DNA of 64,000 bases, taken from contig OZ038459.1 of the NCBI GenBank assembly GCA_964036195.1, positions 17,729,206 through 17,793,205 of the forward strand, written 5' to 3'. Positions within the stretch are counted from its first letter, which is position 1, and the number at the start of each line of letters is the position of its first letter. This DNA is from Sphaerolaimus hirsutus (taxonomy: Eukaryota > Nematoda > Chromadorea > Monhysterida > Sphaerolaimidae). Below the pieces are notes generated by a model, which did not search any database, was not told the origin of the DNA, and saw nothing but the letters and a program-made list of their open reading frames with translations. The translations under genes and the position numbers were made by a program. Positions 33,192 to 44,232 of the stretch are shown piece after piece.

Positions 33192-33689
33192 TAGTCATTA
33201 AAATTATCATCTCAGGAATAGTATCGTCTGCCATTTTTTATGAGTTGATATTTTTTTCCATTTTCATGCTCATCACATGTTGTCTGTGATCATGGCACAA
33301 TGAATCATTGAGGCATCCACTTCTAAGTTGGTATTTAGAATCCAACATAAATTCCACCATTTTCCTAATTTCTTTCGACGTCACCTACCCATTTCTTAAG
33401 TGTCATATTTTGACACTTACGGAACAATTTTCATCTTGGGTGGCATTGATACACCAAAAGTTTAAATGTTTCACTAAATTCAATTTGATTGCGTGCGGTA
33501 CATGTGAGGTAGTTGATTGACTTACTCAAACAACTACTACACATGTATCAAAATACTGTAACTTCAGAATGTGTATAAATTCATCTTATTTTGCATTGGT
33601 TAATTTACTACAAGAGGATTAGTGAGTTTTTCAACCCAATATGCAGAAATATAGTCAAATGGAAAAAGTATTTCTTTGATGAGTTAGTG
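33192..33689. other. Unassigned, with a small hairpin
   Basis: It contains the hairpin ACATGTGAGGTAGTTGATTG...CAACTACTACACATGT at 33500-33547, related to that at 18074. No gene seen; the 70-codon frame at 33308 has no support. Confidence 0.4.
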
Positions 33690-33781
33690 TACCGTATACC
33701 CTCAAATAAGTCCCTAGGGGAGTCTTCACTCGGCTAACAGGGGGCGCTATTTGAGTGGGGATTGTTTGAGGATATACAGTA
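33690..33781. mobile_element. Short TACCGTATACCCTCAAATAAGTCC MITE
   Basis: A 92-bp copy of the subfamily seen at 24916-25355, with inverted ends (TACCGTATACCCTCAAATAA, TTTGAGGATATACAGTA) and TA edges. Confidence 0.7.
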
Positions 33782-34273
33782 GTTTTATTCAATTGGTAAT
33801 ATATTTGATAATTTAGTGTGATGGTTTTGGTTAACCCATGACAATTTATATCCCATTTCTCCCACAATCAATTATCCCATTTCTCAAGGGAGAAAGGGGG
33901 AAATATGTTGGGAATTGGGATTCGAAATGATTGTTCACTGAAACTATTTCCATATCTGATCAAATCTAACTGTGTTATAGGGGATAGCAGCCATAGAGAG
34001 AACACTAAAAACTACTAATAAACAAAAGCCACTCAAACCTCAAATACTACATTAGTCATGAAAACTTGTACTTCTATGTATTCCTTTATCTATTTCACTT
34101 ATTACGCGTCCAAAGCTGAAAGGCGATATAAATACACAATGAAATCCCTAGTGCTCTGCACTGGCTACAACAATGCTTTCAATGCATGGTGTTGATTGTA
34201 GGCTATGCTTTTACTAATAACATCAGTTTCTATCGTAGTGTATCATGTCGAGTCGAGTCAATGGGCAATACAA
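33782..34273. other. Unassigned AT-rich DNA
   Basis: No gene or repeat end seen. A TATCCCATTTCTC...GAGAAAGGG motif is partly inverted around 33.88 kb. Confidence 0.4.
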
Positions 34274-34622
34274 TACCGTATTTCCTCGAAATACCCCCCG
34301 GGGGTGATTGTTTCAGGGTGCAAATTTTGAGGGGGGGGGGTTAAACGAGGGGGGTGTTTTGTGGGGCTCATGATTTCGCCAGAGATTTTTTGGAAGTTTT
34401 GAACAACTTTATTGTTTGTGACGTACGCAGACGTAGAAAAATGCAATATTAACAGCCATCCATAAGAGTCTATACACTTAAATAAGTGTGTACCTAAATA
34501 GATGGTATAAACCCTGTACTAACGTAACACATTCATTGTTTTTAACGTATGTTCTGCATTGCTCAGATGCTATTTCGAGGGGGTGATTCGAGGGGATGGG
34601 GGTATTTCGAGGAAATACGATA
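34274..34622. mobile_element. TACCGTATTTCCTCGAAATA MITE copy
   Basis: The ends TACCGTATTTCCTCGAAATA and ATTTCGAGGAAATACGATA are inverted, with poly-G and CTCGAA text inside and TA edges. Confidence 0.8.
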
Positions 34623-36688
34623 TATTTACAACAACACGCAAAATTGCTTTCCTACAATCCTACTGCGCAAGTATGTTGAATGAATATTAACTTCGTTTGC
34701 ATATTTGTAAGTTCAAAAAATGACTCACTCATCTAAGAAATGATACAGTGGTGTTCCATGTCTTTTGATATATCGGCATGAAGTCGATGGAAAATATTCA
34801 CAGCAATGTTTTTATAAGTTTACGTATTTTAGAATATAAAATGTAACTAGGTACACTATTTTTCTTCGTCACAAGACGTTGATATAATGACAAAAATGGA
34901 CATAAAAATGTGTCACCAACAGCCTCCCATTCAAAAAGCTTAGTTTTCAATCAAACCACAGGGAATTAATTTTGCATTGCTATGCTGCACCAAACCAACC
35001 TCACTTAGCAAGTGCTTTTTTCAATTAAGTATACGATACAATACAAGATTAGCATTATTAACCAGTTTATGATTAGAGTTTCAAAAATGGGTAATTCTTT
35101 GAAACAATATCAAATATGATCTCAGAAAATCTTACAAAACTAAACTATAATTAACTACCTCTTGAAAAAATCTTGACAAATTATAAAAAAATTGGTATTA
35201 TATTTTTCAGTTTTTGTGATATATTTTTTTTAATCTCAGGAACTCAATCTATCAAAAGAAAAAAGAAAAAAATCTTTCAAGATAATCCTGGAAAAGATTT
35301 TTTTTATTTTGTGATATAAAAAATATGGATCACCCAAAAACATTTTAAATGCTACCTATTTAGGATACAGCAATAGACAAATACATAAAGTTTTCCATTG
35401 TGATCAATTTTATCCATTTTTGATCATTTATGGGGTTGGGCCAAAATGTTGATGCCCTACTCTATGCTATTTATGTTTAGTGGTGTTAAAAGTATGTATT
35501 GATTAATTTATTATGATTAATTTTGTTACAAACGAAAATTGAGGATGCATGAGCTAAACTTCCTATCCAAACATGAAAAAATGACTGAAAAAGACTAGAA
35601 AATAATGTTGCACTCAATTAAGAACAGAAATGTACAAAAAGTAAATTTTGCAGAGTATTTCAGCTTGAGACTAACGCAAATGCATGCACAAAAACAAACA
35701 CACAGCATCAAAATAAAGTGTTGGTAATCAAAACATTTCGCTGTAAATTTGAACGGGTGCGGAAATGGAACTTGCGACGGGGCTGCTTCCACAGTATGAA
35801 GTGGCAGCTGATACAGCGCGAAATTTTTGGACATAACCGATATTTTTATGGGAGGCAAATGTCAGTTGTTGGCGATGTTTGCCTCTATCGACAGCATTCC
35901 CTTTCTCCTACTCGATAATAAAATACAAACAAACAAGCATAACCTGCTACGCATTGCAATGCTTACCTTGCCACCATCGTTCGTTATTTTTTCCCCATTT
36001 TTGCGAGTAGATTCTATTCTATGTACGTGCAGATCTAAAAAAAACGTATTGATCACGCAAAAATGTCATGCAGTTGATTGTCTATGGTGAATGTTTCAAT
36101 GCTTGTAAATTAATTGTGATTAGGATGTTAGCAACCAATAGCAAATTGTATTCAACATGGGCGGAGCACATTACAAAACAAGTTTTTTATTTTCAGCTGA
36201 ATACAGGAAGATATACAATAAAAATTATACTCCAAATGATTGTCTCTTCCAATTAATGTATTTACCTAATACGAAAATGTAAATATTGTAAGATAATATG
36301 AAGGTGTTCACAATGTCAGGTACAGTTTGCCTTTGCAAAAGAGCTTACTTTTGGAAATGCATTTTACATCACTTTTCTCAAACCCCAGGCTGTTTTATTT
36401 CCAATGGGATCATATTTACTCATTGCTGAACATCACACAGCGAGAGATTATTGCATTTAGACTATAAATATGCTTACATTTATCCAATAAGTGTCAAACA
36501 GGTTATCTTACTAAGAATGCCACATGAGATATACAAGTACCTACACATATTTTGGCTGAAAATAGTGACGAGTGTATGCAAATTTACAAATGGAAGGAAA
36601 AACACAATGTACAAGAAAACTCAACAAAGACAAAACAGACACAAATACGTGTATAAAATTTTTTTTTTAACAATTTAGCATGTTCAGC
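34623..36688. other. 2-kb AT-rich stretch without a recognisable gene
   Basis: This is the longest stretch in the window free of recognised transposons. It lies downstream of the Ly6-type gene, and its right end should include that gene's 3' untranslated region. Frames of 60-90 codons at 35.6-36.1 kb on both strands overlap one another and match nothing I know. Confidence 0.4.
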
Positions 36689-37741
36689 TCAAGTCATTTT
36701 GAAAAACAGATAGGTCACAGAAGTACACATCACAACAAATGAGGTGAACACATTCAAATCATTGCCGCCATTGCAGTATGCTGTATTACATGAACACATG
36801 AGCCTTTTGCCCGGCCACTTGGAAGTATCGGTAGAAAGAAGTGAACACGTCATGTTGGGCGTCGGCGTTTTAGCTGAAAGTAGTCCAGAATAGAATATAC
36901 CGTATCTACTCGAAAAATTCCCCCCTCTTGAAAAGCTCCCCCCTCGAATAATTCCCCGTTAGATGAGTGAGGCAAAAAATTCCCCCTTGAATGATCCCAC
37001 CTTAAGGCACATTTATGATACAATTTGTTACTGCCAACAAAAATACCACGTTATTGCGTTAAAGCATATTTTGCGGAACGAGTTGAAGGAAACATGGTTA
37101 AAAATTTTTATGAAATAAAAATTCTCCCCTTGAATAATTACCTCCTCAAATACCCCCCCCCCCTTCAGTCTGACGAAAAAAATAATACCCCAGGGGAATT
37201 ATTCGAGTGAATACGGTGTAAACAGAGAATGTCAATCTTGCAAGATATGAAACGCATATAAATTAGAACCAAACAAACTGGAACAATAATATTGATATTG
37301 TTCAGTGCCTTCCATTTCCAAGGCATCTTTGACACAATAATCGCCATCGCAAGTACCAGCTTCACACCCCTCACCAAAGCACTCGTAGCATTTTATTGCG
37401 TCCACATTCCCTGTAAAAATTGCGGATTCGGGACTGGGATAATGATGGTATACTCGATGGACTGCTGTATGTGTCCTACCATAATTTTATGAATAAAATC
37501 TTGTGATAAATGTTGCAATTTATTATTTATTTAATAGTAAGAACTTTTATGCAATAGTAAAAACTAAATATTATAATGAAAAATGTACATTTTTGGTTTA
37601 TTTTTCAGATAGGCTAGGGTAAGTTTCCATACAAAGTATGGTGTCCACCAAGTATAATTAAAATAATCTTTGTCTCATAAACTTACCATTCAAGATGACA
37701 ACTGTCAATGCAACGAGAAATATCGGCAACCTAGAATACAT
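36689..37741 (-). CDS. Secreted Ly6/three-finger-type protein, three exons
   Basis: A minus-strand gene of 123 residues. Exon 1 is 37687-37741, exon 2 is 37279-37410 and exon 3 is 36689-36873 (to TGA). Donors are G|gtaagt and A|gtttgt, acceptors tttacag and tttcag, and phases match (1,1). Residues 1-23 form a signal peptide (hydrophobic core FLVALTVVIL). The mature part has the Ly6/uPAR ten-cysteine pattern: C26, C29, C34, C39, C44, C61, C72, C89, C91 and C96 followed by Asn97, with CYEC at the start and CSCNTAYCN at the end. N69 is in an NMT sequon. Residues 104-120 are hydrophobic, so the protein may be GPI-linked rather than free. Intron 2 holds a MITE (36898-37217). The closest family could be Ly6 or a receptor ectodomain of the TGF-beta type; no kinase exon is seen nearby. 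The ligand is unknown. Confidence 0.8.
36898..37217. mobile_element. TACCGTATCTACTCG MITE in intron 2 of the Ly6 gene
   Basis: It runs from TACCGTATCTACTCGAAAAA to TTATTCGAGTGAATACGGT, with CCCCCTTGAATAA repeats inside. It fills most of the 405-bp intron yet leaves both splice sites intact. Confidence 0.8.
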
Positions 37742-38239
37742 GTTTCCAGCCGCCACTTTCTAAACCAGCCTATTATTATCGCAAAACGTTTCAAATAGTT
37801 CAGTTCAAGCTTCACAGAGAACCAAATAAACTCAAATTGAGGCACTTCGCCAAAACAATCGCTTTTATGTACACAAGTTGGTAACTAGCGATGTCCAAAG
37901 TTGGACAATGCGCATCTATACACAGGACGCTGTCTCCATGGAGTTTTGGATCATGACTGATTGACCATGACAGCTACCGGTGCGCAGTGCGCGTGTGCTA
38001 ATCGGTACGGTACCGCAGTTTATGTAAACATCCTTCATTTCTGCTGAATTCTTAATTTACGGTTTGAGTACACAAGCTCAACTACTGTTGAAATAGACTT
38101 GTTTCATTTGAATTAATACATATTTATATTATGTAAATATGTACTCACTCGCTAGTTTTCCGGATCAATAAACAATTGCTAGGTGATGGAGAATTTATAG
38201 AAATTTTAGCTGTCATTTTTGCGTGCAGGGTCGTGTGGG
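37742..38239. other. Intergenic region between Ly6 gene and CSN6
   Basis: It should contain the promoter of the minus-strand Ly6 gene. CTATTATTATCGC and AACTAGCGATG-type sequence is present but I can place no core element with confidence. Confidence 0.35.
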
Positions 38240-38387
38240 TAGGATTCAAACGGGACATACTTTTCGGGATCGGGATTGGCTTTTTGAAGTTTCGGGATTG
38301 GGGTTTCGGGATTGTTTTTTTGAGATTTCGTGATCGGGATTGGTGTCTCGGTATCGGGACTGGGATTGGCATCCCGTTTGAACCCTA
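38240..38387. mobile_element. hAT-like MITE, TAGGGTTCAAACGGG family, shortest full copy
   Basis: It is 148 bp, from TAGGATTCAAACGGGACATA to ATCCCGTTTGAACCCTA, bounded by exact 8-bp copies of CGTGTGGG (38232-38239, 38388-38395). The interior is GGGATTGG/TCGGGATTG repeats. It sits just beyond the 3' end of CSN6. Confidence 0.9.
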
Positions 38388-38568
38388 CGTGTGGGCGGTG
38401 TATTTAGTTAACTGTCGGGGACATTGTTGAATGTGGTCTGACCGTTGCCTGTGGCATTCATTCGAATGGCGATTCCACAAAACGTACAAACCACGGTGCA
38501 CGACAAATGCGCTCCTACAAAGTAGCCGACTAAATACAAACATTACACCAAATCTCATTCACACCCAT

Positions 38569-41500
38569 TCACATAGCCAGGCCAGATCTGCCCTTGCGTC
38601 CACCCCCCTGGACGCCGGGGCCGAAGCCCATGCCCATCTGCGCGCTGTGGCCGCCCACGCCGGACTGCCTGTCGTGCACCGTGTTCAACATGGACACGGC
38701 CTCGTTCAACAGACCCATCGTGCTCGTGGTGAAGCCCAGCAGGGTCATCAGGTTTATGTCGGTGTATAGCTGGGGTTGGGGGGGGGGTTGTTTGAGTGGG
38801 TGGTGGTGGTCACGTGTGGACTGTGAATAGGCCCACACACACTAGTTGACATTGAAATTGGTGTCAACCAAATGTTGGCTAATTATGTGATTTCGAATTT
38901 CCTCTGTGTTAAACACAGTTAATCCAGTTCAAATGGTGACACTTAATTTTCATACTTGCTGTGAAGTGTGATGCTTTTAAATCAAATTTGTGTTATTTAG
39001 TTGACATTCAGTTCACGTTTATTTGGATGTCAACTACTGTGTGTTGGCCCAACTATTAAGAACACGTAAGTGATTGACTTCCTGGAATTGCGCCTCGAAT
39101 GACTCTGCATTGTCGGTGCCAGGTTTAGGTGCAGTGACAGGACTTTTTAACCTGCAAAGAAATATTCAGCAGTCTAATCGGACAATAAGGTAGGGCAGTG
39201 TCTAGGGATAGAAAAAACCGTTGTTTTTTTTGACCTGGTTTTTTGAAACCGTTTTTTTAAATAGTGATTTAAAAACAATTTAGATGGTAAGGTTTTAAAC
39301 TACAACGTTTAAAAAACATTTGAAAAAAACCCCAGCCATCCCTAGCAGTGTCTACCGTATTTCCTCGAAATACCCCCAGGGGGTTTATTTTTTCAGAGTG
39401 GAAATTTTGAGAGAAAAACGTAAAAAATGCAACAATAACCACCATTTATAAGTTTTTACAGCCTTATATAAAGATGTAGATGTTAAAAACGATGTTCTAA
39501 CGTAACACAGTAAGTGTTTTGAACGTCTGTTATGCATTTCCCGGACCACAAATACGTAGTGCCCATTTTGAGGGGGGTATTTCGAGGGGGTGGGGGTATT
39601 TCGAGGAAATACGGTATATAGGTATGTGTATAATCTTGTCTGTTTCAAGAGATTGAAAACTAGCAAAAAAAATAATGCTAAAAGTAGACCGCATCAACCC
39701 ACCTGTAGCAGAGTGCAGCGGCCGACCTAATAATGGACTCATCCCTTGGCAATTCGCCAGATTGTACGGCGCGCAAATAATCCACGATCAAGCGCAGACG
39801 GCGGGAGAGCATCTTAAAGGCGCCCTGCACCGCCACCAACTGCTTGGAGCCTGTGCATGAAACTTGAGATTCAGATCGTGTTTATACTGTCTCACGATTT
39901 TTTTCCAATTTTTATAAATGTAGCGTAATGCAATCTCAAAAATCCAATCACGATTCCGTTCCCTGAAAAGTCAATCTCGTTTGAACCCTAATCTCCAATC
40001 TGTACATTTTTACTTCCCAAGGGCAAACTGTCAGCTGTATATTTTGGTTGACTAATTTTTTATCGTAAAATCAAAAAACCTATATAGAAACAAACCAGCA
40101 TGAACATCGATATTTTAAAAAGATCAAATATCGACATCAAAAATGTCGGATATCGACAACCATCAACATCACACACGATAATTTCAAGAAAAAAATATCC
40201 TCAACCTAAACTGCCACAAAACACCACTCAACCCCACTCGACTTCACCGACCCGCGGCACTGGCCACATCACTGGCGACGGCGCGGGCCACGTGATCGAC
40301 GCCAATGCGCTCAGCCTGTTCAGTAGCCAGCGAGTAGTCGAGCGGCACGAAGAATGTTGATGCCCGCCCTTTGACTATGTCGATTACTGATTCGTAGATT
40401 TTTACTGGTAGCTGCGTGGGGGGGGGGTTGAGAGGGGGTGGCTTGAGGTTAGAGATATTCAGAAAGTGCAGAATTTTTCGAAATTGCTGTGAACTACTCA
40501 AATTTTTGCTTAAAATCGCTAATTTCCATATCTGTTTATCAATTTTCACCTTCCAAATTACTATCGTGATTTTTAAGAACATAAAATCATTATCGTTCAC
40601 GTGCCATTTTTCAATTATTTGCAGGTGCCAAAAATCCTGGCGCTTTCTCTACAACCACCTGCAGCACGGGGGTATCTGGCATATTGAACCCCGGGATATA
40701 TAAATATATATATTTAGCAAATCGCTCCGCCAGAGGAATACATAGCTGAAAAAACATTCTAGGGGGTTGGCGGGCCGGGTTCGCAGGGGTTGAATCTATA
40801 GGCTTCGATGTGTAGAAGGAAGGAAGGGGGGTAGGAAATCGCGGCAAAATTCTCAAAAATGAAATCGTTCCCCATAGCCAGATGGCTGGGTGACTTGGGT
40901 GGACGGGGGGGTCGTTAGATAGTAGGCAAAAATGTGCCTCCGGGACAGATAAAGGGGCAGGCCTGATACGCACACGTGCCCGATACGCACATATGCCCGT
41001 TTTTTTCACTTGACACTTTTTCAAGTGATTTTCAGATATGAGTAAAGTGAAAAAAAGTTGCGCAATGACATGAGTCCCGGGGTTCAACCCCCCCCCCCAG
41101 TGAAAAAAAACAGTGAAAAATAGCCATTTTTCACTGTTTTTCATTTGACACATTTTCAAGTGATTTTTAGATATGAGTGAAGTGAAAAAGTTTCATGTCA
41201 GTTTCAAAAAATGTCATTGCGCAACTTTTTTTCACTTTACTCATATCTGAAAATCACTTGAAAAAGTGTCAAACGAAAAAAACGGGCATATGTGCGTATC
41301 GGGCACGTGTGCGTATCAGTGCACGCCCACAGATAAATAGCTCAGCGGCCTACAGAATAGATCGAAAGCTAAGCCATTTGGGCCCCCATTCGAGACACCT
41401 GCTGCACCATCCACACCATCAACCGACCTTCTCCCCATGCGCCACCGCGCTGGTGTCCATCTTGAGCAGTATGGCGCACTCTGCGATCGCGCACATCTGC

Positions 41501-42823
41501 GCGTGCAGCGCCGTGTCCGCCGCGGTCGGCAGCGCCGCGTCCGACGCGCACGCAGCGTACCAGCCGAAAAAGTCCACGTCGGAGAAGACTTCCTTGTCTG
41601 CGCGTGCGTGTTAATTGATTGATGGGAAAGGGTATAGGTATACCTAAAGGTGTTTAGGTCCTCAACACGTTTCAAGGGCATTGATGGGGATTGACAACGG
41701 CCAGATTTTTTTTCAGCGACCTGAGTTTTTGAATGAAAAAACCCTGTTTTCTTCTTCAAAAAGTGTTTTTTTAAACAGCAACGTTTTTTATTAGATTTTT
41801 TAAAAAAAGACCATCCCTAGCCTAGATAGTCTTTTAATGACGGTAAAAATCGGTGCGGTGCTGCCGAACTCTGAAGCTATCAGTGATCGTTGTCTCGCAC
41901 TACTGATATTTGTAAAATTGTCAATTCCTAATTGAAACTCCAGCTGACAGGCCGATTTGAACATGCAAAAATCGGGTCAAATAAACACGCAGTGAGGATC
42001 CACTAGTAAAGGAGTGAGGATTCCATTTACGGTACTAAACTGAAAACCACTGTATTGCACAAATTCAAAAAAATCCTTTTCATACTTTTCAACAAAAACG
42101 CATAAATTCATAACGTTATCACGTTGTGAATTATAAAAGACGTTATCACGTGCCAACGGAAGCCATTATAGTAAAATAAAATTTTAAAAAACCAACGCAA
42201 TGCCTCCCTCTGTTTGAAGAAATCCCTGTCAACGACCGTGTCATTTTCAACCTTCATGTAAAGCAGGTCAAACGAGTTGGTCAGCTCGATGTGCCTGCCG
42301 TTCTGATTGCCCAACAGCGCACCGATCACTGCGGATCAATTGAGCGGTTTGGCACTGTGCCAATGTGGAACAATGAGCGACTGTAAACGGTAGAAGAGTA
42401 GTGCTGCTCGAAAACATCCAGATTTGGCGACACAAAGAACGTAGTAGAAGATTTTGCTTCAGGTAAACAGAAATATACACGCCAGAAGCGCGAAAAAATC
42501 ACTCGTGTTGATTTACAAAGTCTCACACTTTTTAAAGATCGGACTTTTTCAACCGCCCTCACAATTTTTGAGACCGTTTCACCCTCACAAAATCAATCCA
42601 ATTCCTGAAACCAAAAAGAAAAAACGCCAAAACCCCGCCCACCTTGTACATCTTCTTTCCCACCACTAGTCGCTCCGACCCTCGTATAGTGCTCGGAAAT
42701 GTTTATGAGAACCAAGGGATGTACACTGACTGTAACAGAAGCCACTGCGCTACTGCCAGCTAGGGGTGGGTTTGAAGGGTTTGCTTCCGGTGCGGTTTTG
42801 CTTTCCGGGTTATCCACTTCCAT
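38569..42823 (-). CDS. COPS6: COP9 signalosome subunit 6 (CSN6), seven exons
   Basis: Exons (minus strand): 42643-42823, 42197-42328, 41428-41597, 40252-40411, 39703-39850, 39079-39151 and 38569-38769. All phases agree and give 354 residues plus stop (human CSN6 is 327). The MPN domain starts at [14 protein letters not shown] and continues [18 protein letters not shown] and ESVIDIV. The signature [14 protein letters not shown] and the C-terminal helices ([21 protein letters not shown]) match CSN6 strongly. The JAMM metal site (ExnHxHx7SxxD) is absent, as in all CSN6, so this is the structural MPN partner of CSN5 in the complex that removes NEDD8 from cullins. The start at MEVDNPESK is chosen because human CSN6 has MEVD just before the MPN domain; an upstream in-frame ATG at 42988 is possible. 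The C-terminus is Gly-rich ([12 protein letters not shown]). The donor of exon 6 (GAA|gtcaat) is weak but gives an exact-length alignment. Confidence 0.93.
38829..39050. mobile_element. Inverted-repeat element in CSN6 intron 6
   Basis: GGCCCACACACACTAGTTGAC and GTCAACTACTGTGTGTTGGCCC form the ends. They resemble the ends of the nested element at 8122-8520 (CACACACTAG). It fills most of the intron between exons 6 and 7. Confidence 0.65.
39203..39344. mobile_element. hAT-like TAGGGAT MITE in CSN6 intron 5
   Basis: The ends TAGGGATAGAAAAAACC and CAGCCATCCCTA are bounded by exact 8-bp copies of GCAGTGTC (39195-39202, 39345-39352). The interior is T-rich AAAAACCGTTTTT. A related sequence lies at about 41700-41822 in intron 2. 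Confidence 0.8.
39353..39616. mobile_element. TACCGTATTTCCTCGAAATA MITE in CSN6 intron 5
   Basis: The perfect inverted ends TACCGTATTTCCTCGAAATA / TATTTCGAGGAAATACGGTA start directly after the right duplication of the TAGGGAT element, so two families sit back to back. Confidence 0.85.
39868..39992. mobile_element. Worn TAGGGTTCAAACGGG MITE in CSN6 intron 4
   Basis: The right end TCTCGTTTGAACCCTA is clear and the interior has CAATCACGATTCCG text. The left end is decayed. Confidence 0.5.
40665..41401. mobile_element. hAT-like CAGGGGTATC element in CSN6 intron 3, with nested palindrome
   Basis: It runs from CACGGGGGTATCTGGC to CATTCGAGACACCTG, with AAATCGCTCCGCC and ATAGCTCAGCGGCC text as in 13496-14021. 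The 375-bp palindrome at 40954-41328 interrupts it. Its right end lies only 26 bp from the exon 3 donor. Confidence 0.75.
40954..41328. mobile_element. Palindrome-of-palindromes element, copy 2 (nested)
   Basis: The ends GGGGCAGGCCTGATACGCAC and GTGCGTATCAGTGCACGCCC lie between exact 9-bp copies of ACAGATAAA (40945-40953, 41329-41337). The uninterrupted host text is recoverable from the sister element at 13.92 kb, which confirms the insertion site. A 9-bp duplication with long inverted arms fits a Mutator-like origin. No coding capacity. Confidence 0.85.
41690..41822. repeat. TAGGGAT-family relic in CSN6 intron 2
   Basis: TTTTTTAAAAAAAGACCATCCCTAGCC at the right resembles the right end of the 39203-39344 MITE; the left end is lost. 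Confidence 0.45.
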
Positions 42824-43744
42824 GTTTTTAGATGTGATTTGGCTAGGTACAGTTACCATCCCAATGGAAACAGACGCCAACAGACGCGCACTCAGTATCG
42901 GGAAGGTTTCGTGTATCGGGTCCCATTGATCTAAGTTGAATGTGCGTGTGCGTGCAGCAAGGCCGCTTCTCATAGGATTATCCGACATTGTCTTCACGTG
43001 ACCTTTTTGTGCAAAGGCATGATTGAGTGGCATGAATGAATGGATGGTGCCATTACATTGGCGCTAATAGCATTGCATGATTTTTAAAAAATAATGCAAA
43101 TTTTTCATAAATTGCACTTTTTAAGTACAGATACATATTTGTAAATATTTACACATTACTCACTGCAAAATTACAACAAAGTGAAGTTTTTTACATCACC
43201 AAAAATTATCAAAACACGAAAATTACATAAACGATTCCGCCTGTGCACGTAAAGTTCATATCAAGACTGTAAGATAATCCCATGCGATTAAGCCCTTGAT
43301 GCATGCCGCCTCTGACCCCGCAAACCCACATGTCATCAAGGCGGAGCAGAAACATGTATGTCCCGGTTCCTAAGTGGGCGTGTGCGCTTGGGTCTGAGAT
43401 TGGGATGGTAACTGGAATTTGCCTGTGATTTTGACCGTCTATTTTTTTCGGGAATTTCCGTTTTGTTTCGTAAGACACCTAATTTGGATACCGATGCCAA
43501 AACTAAAACGGATCGGGTCATTAATGGCGACTTGGTACACGTCCAAGTTGTTGGTAACGTATTGTATTTTGAGCGATTGTTGCCCAGTTTTTGCTCAAAA
43601 TCACTAAAATTTGCTCAATTTTGCAAATGTCCAGCTTCATAATTGCTATTTCCGTCTATATACATAGTTATATACCTATTTCTGACCTATTTTATTTATA
43701 TATAGCGATTTCGAAATTATTGGACGGCTGCCAAGTTCCCATAA
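42824..43744. other. Region upstream of CSN6
   Basis: The CSN6 reading frame stays open upstream to 43033, so an N-terminal extension or 5' UTR exon lies at 42824-43033. Beyond that the DNA is AT-rich. Near 43.57-43.70 kb, TTTTTGCTCAAAATCACTAAAA resembles the interior of the CAGGGGTA family. No separate gene is supported. Confidence 0.45.
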
Positions 43745-44105
43745 AGCCGGAGTTACAGCATAACGGTAAATATTGTAGAAGGTGAAGCGACAAATACATG
43801 TCGCCGCAAATTCGATTACTCAAGAACGCTTAAAGATATCCATCCATAAATTGACATGTTGAAAGCACTAACCGATATCTCTCGTTGAGATTGCCGACAA
43901 ATAACGAAATTTTCGTTTTTCATTGATATCTCAAGAACCACTGGAGCGTTTTGGATAATTTTTGAACACTATGTAGATATCGGTTAGTGCTTTCAACATG
44001 TCAATTTATGGACGGATATCTTTAAGCGTTCTTGAGTATTCGAATTTGCGGCGACATGTATTTGTCGCTTCACCTTCTATTTATCGTTATGCTGTAACTC
44101 CGGCT
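43745..44105. mobile_element. Near-perfect 361-bp palindrome, Harbinger-like MITE
   Basis: The ends AGCCGGAGTTACAGCATAAC and CGTTATGCTGTAACTCCGGCT are flanked by TAA on both sides (43742-43744, 44106-44108), fitting the 3-bp TWA duplications of PIF/Harbinger. The arms (about 150 bp each) include GGTGAAGCGACAAATACATG and its complement. The ends are shared with the element at 19883-20306. Confidence 0.8.
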
Positions 44106-44232
44106 TAAGGGGTATCTTCGACTATTTTGTAAAACCAAAGACTTCCCTAGGCAAACTGTCGATTGACGTCGCTTCGTGCGCTTATTGTCGATTATTTGCC
44201 GCGATTATTGAATCGTCTCGTTCCGCGATGTA

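Noticed and set aside
38431-38830. Plus-strand frames of 78-112 codons, GC-rich
   Set aside because: They are antisense to CSN6 exon 7, which has a strong family match on the minus strand.
41195-41622. Plus-strand frame of 139 codons
   Set aside because: It runs through a transposon and then antisense to CSN6 exon 3.
42699-42929. Plus-strand frame of 76 codons
   Set aside because: It is antisense to CSN6 exon 1.
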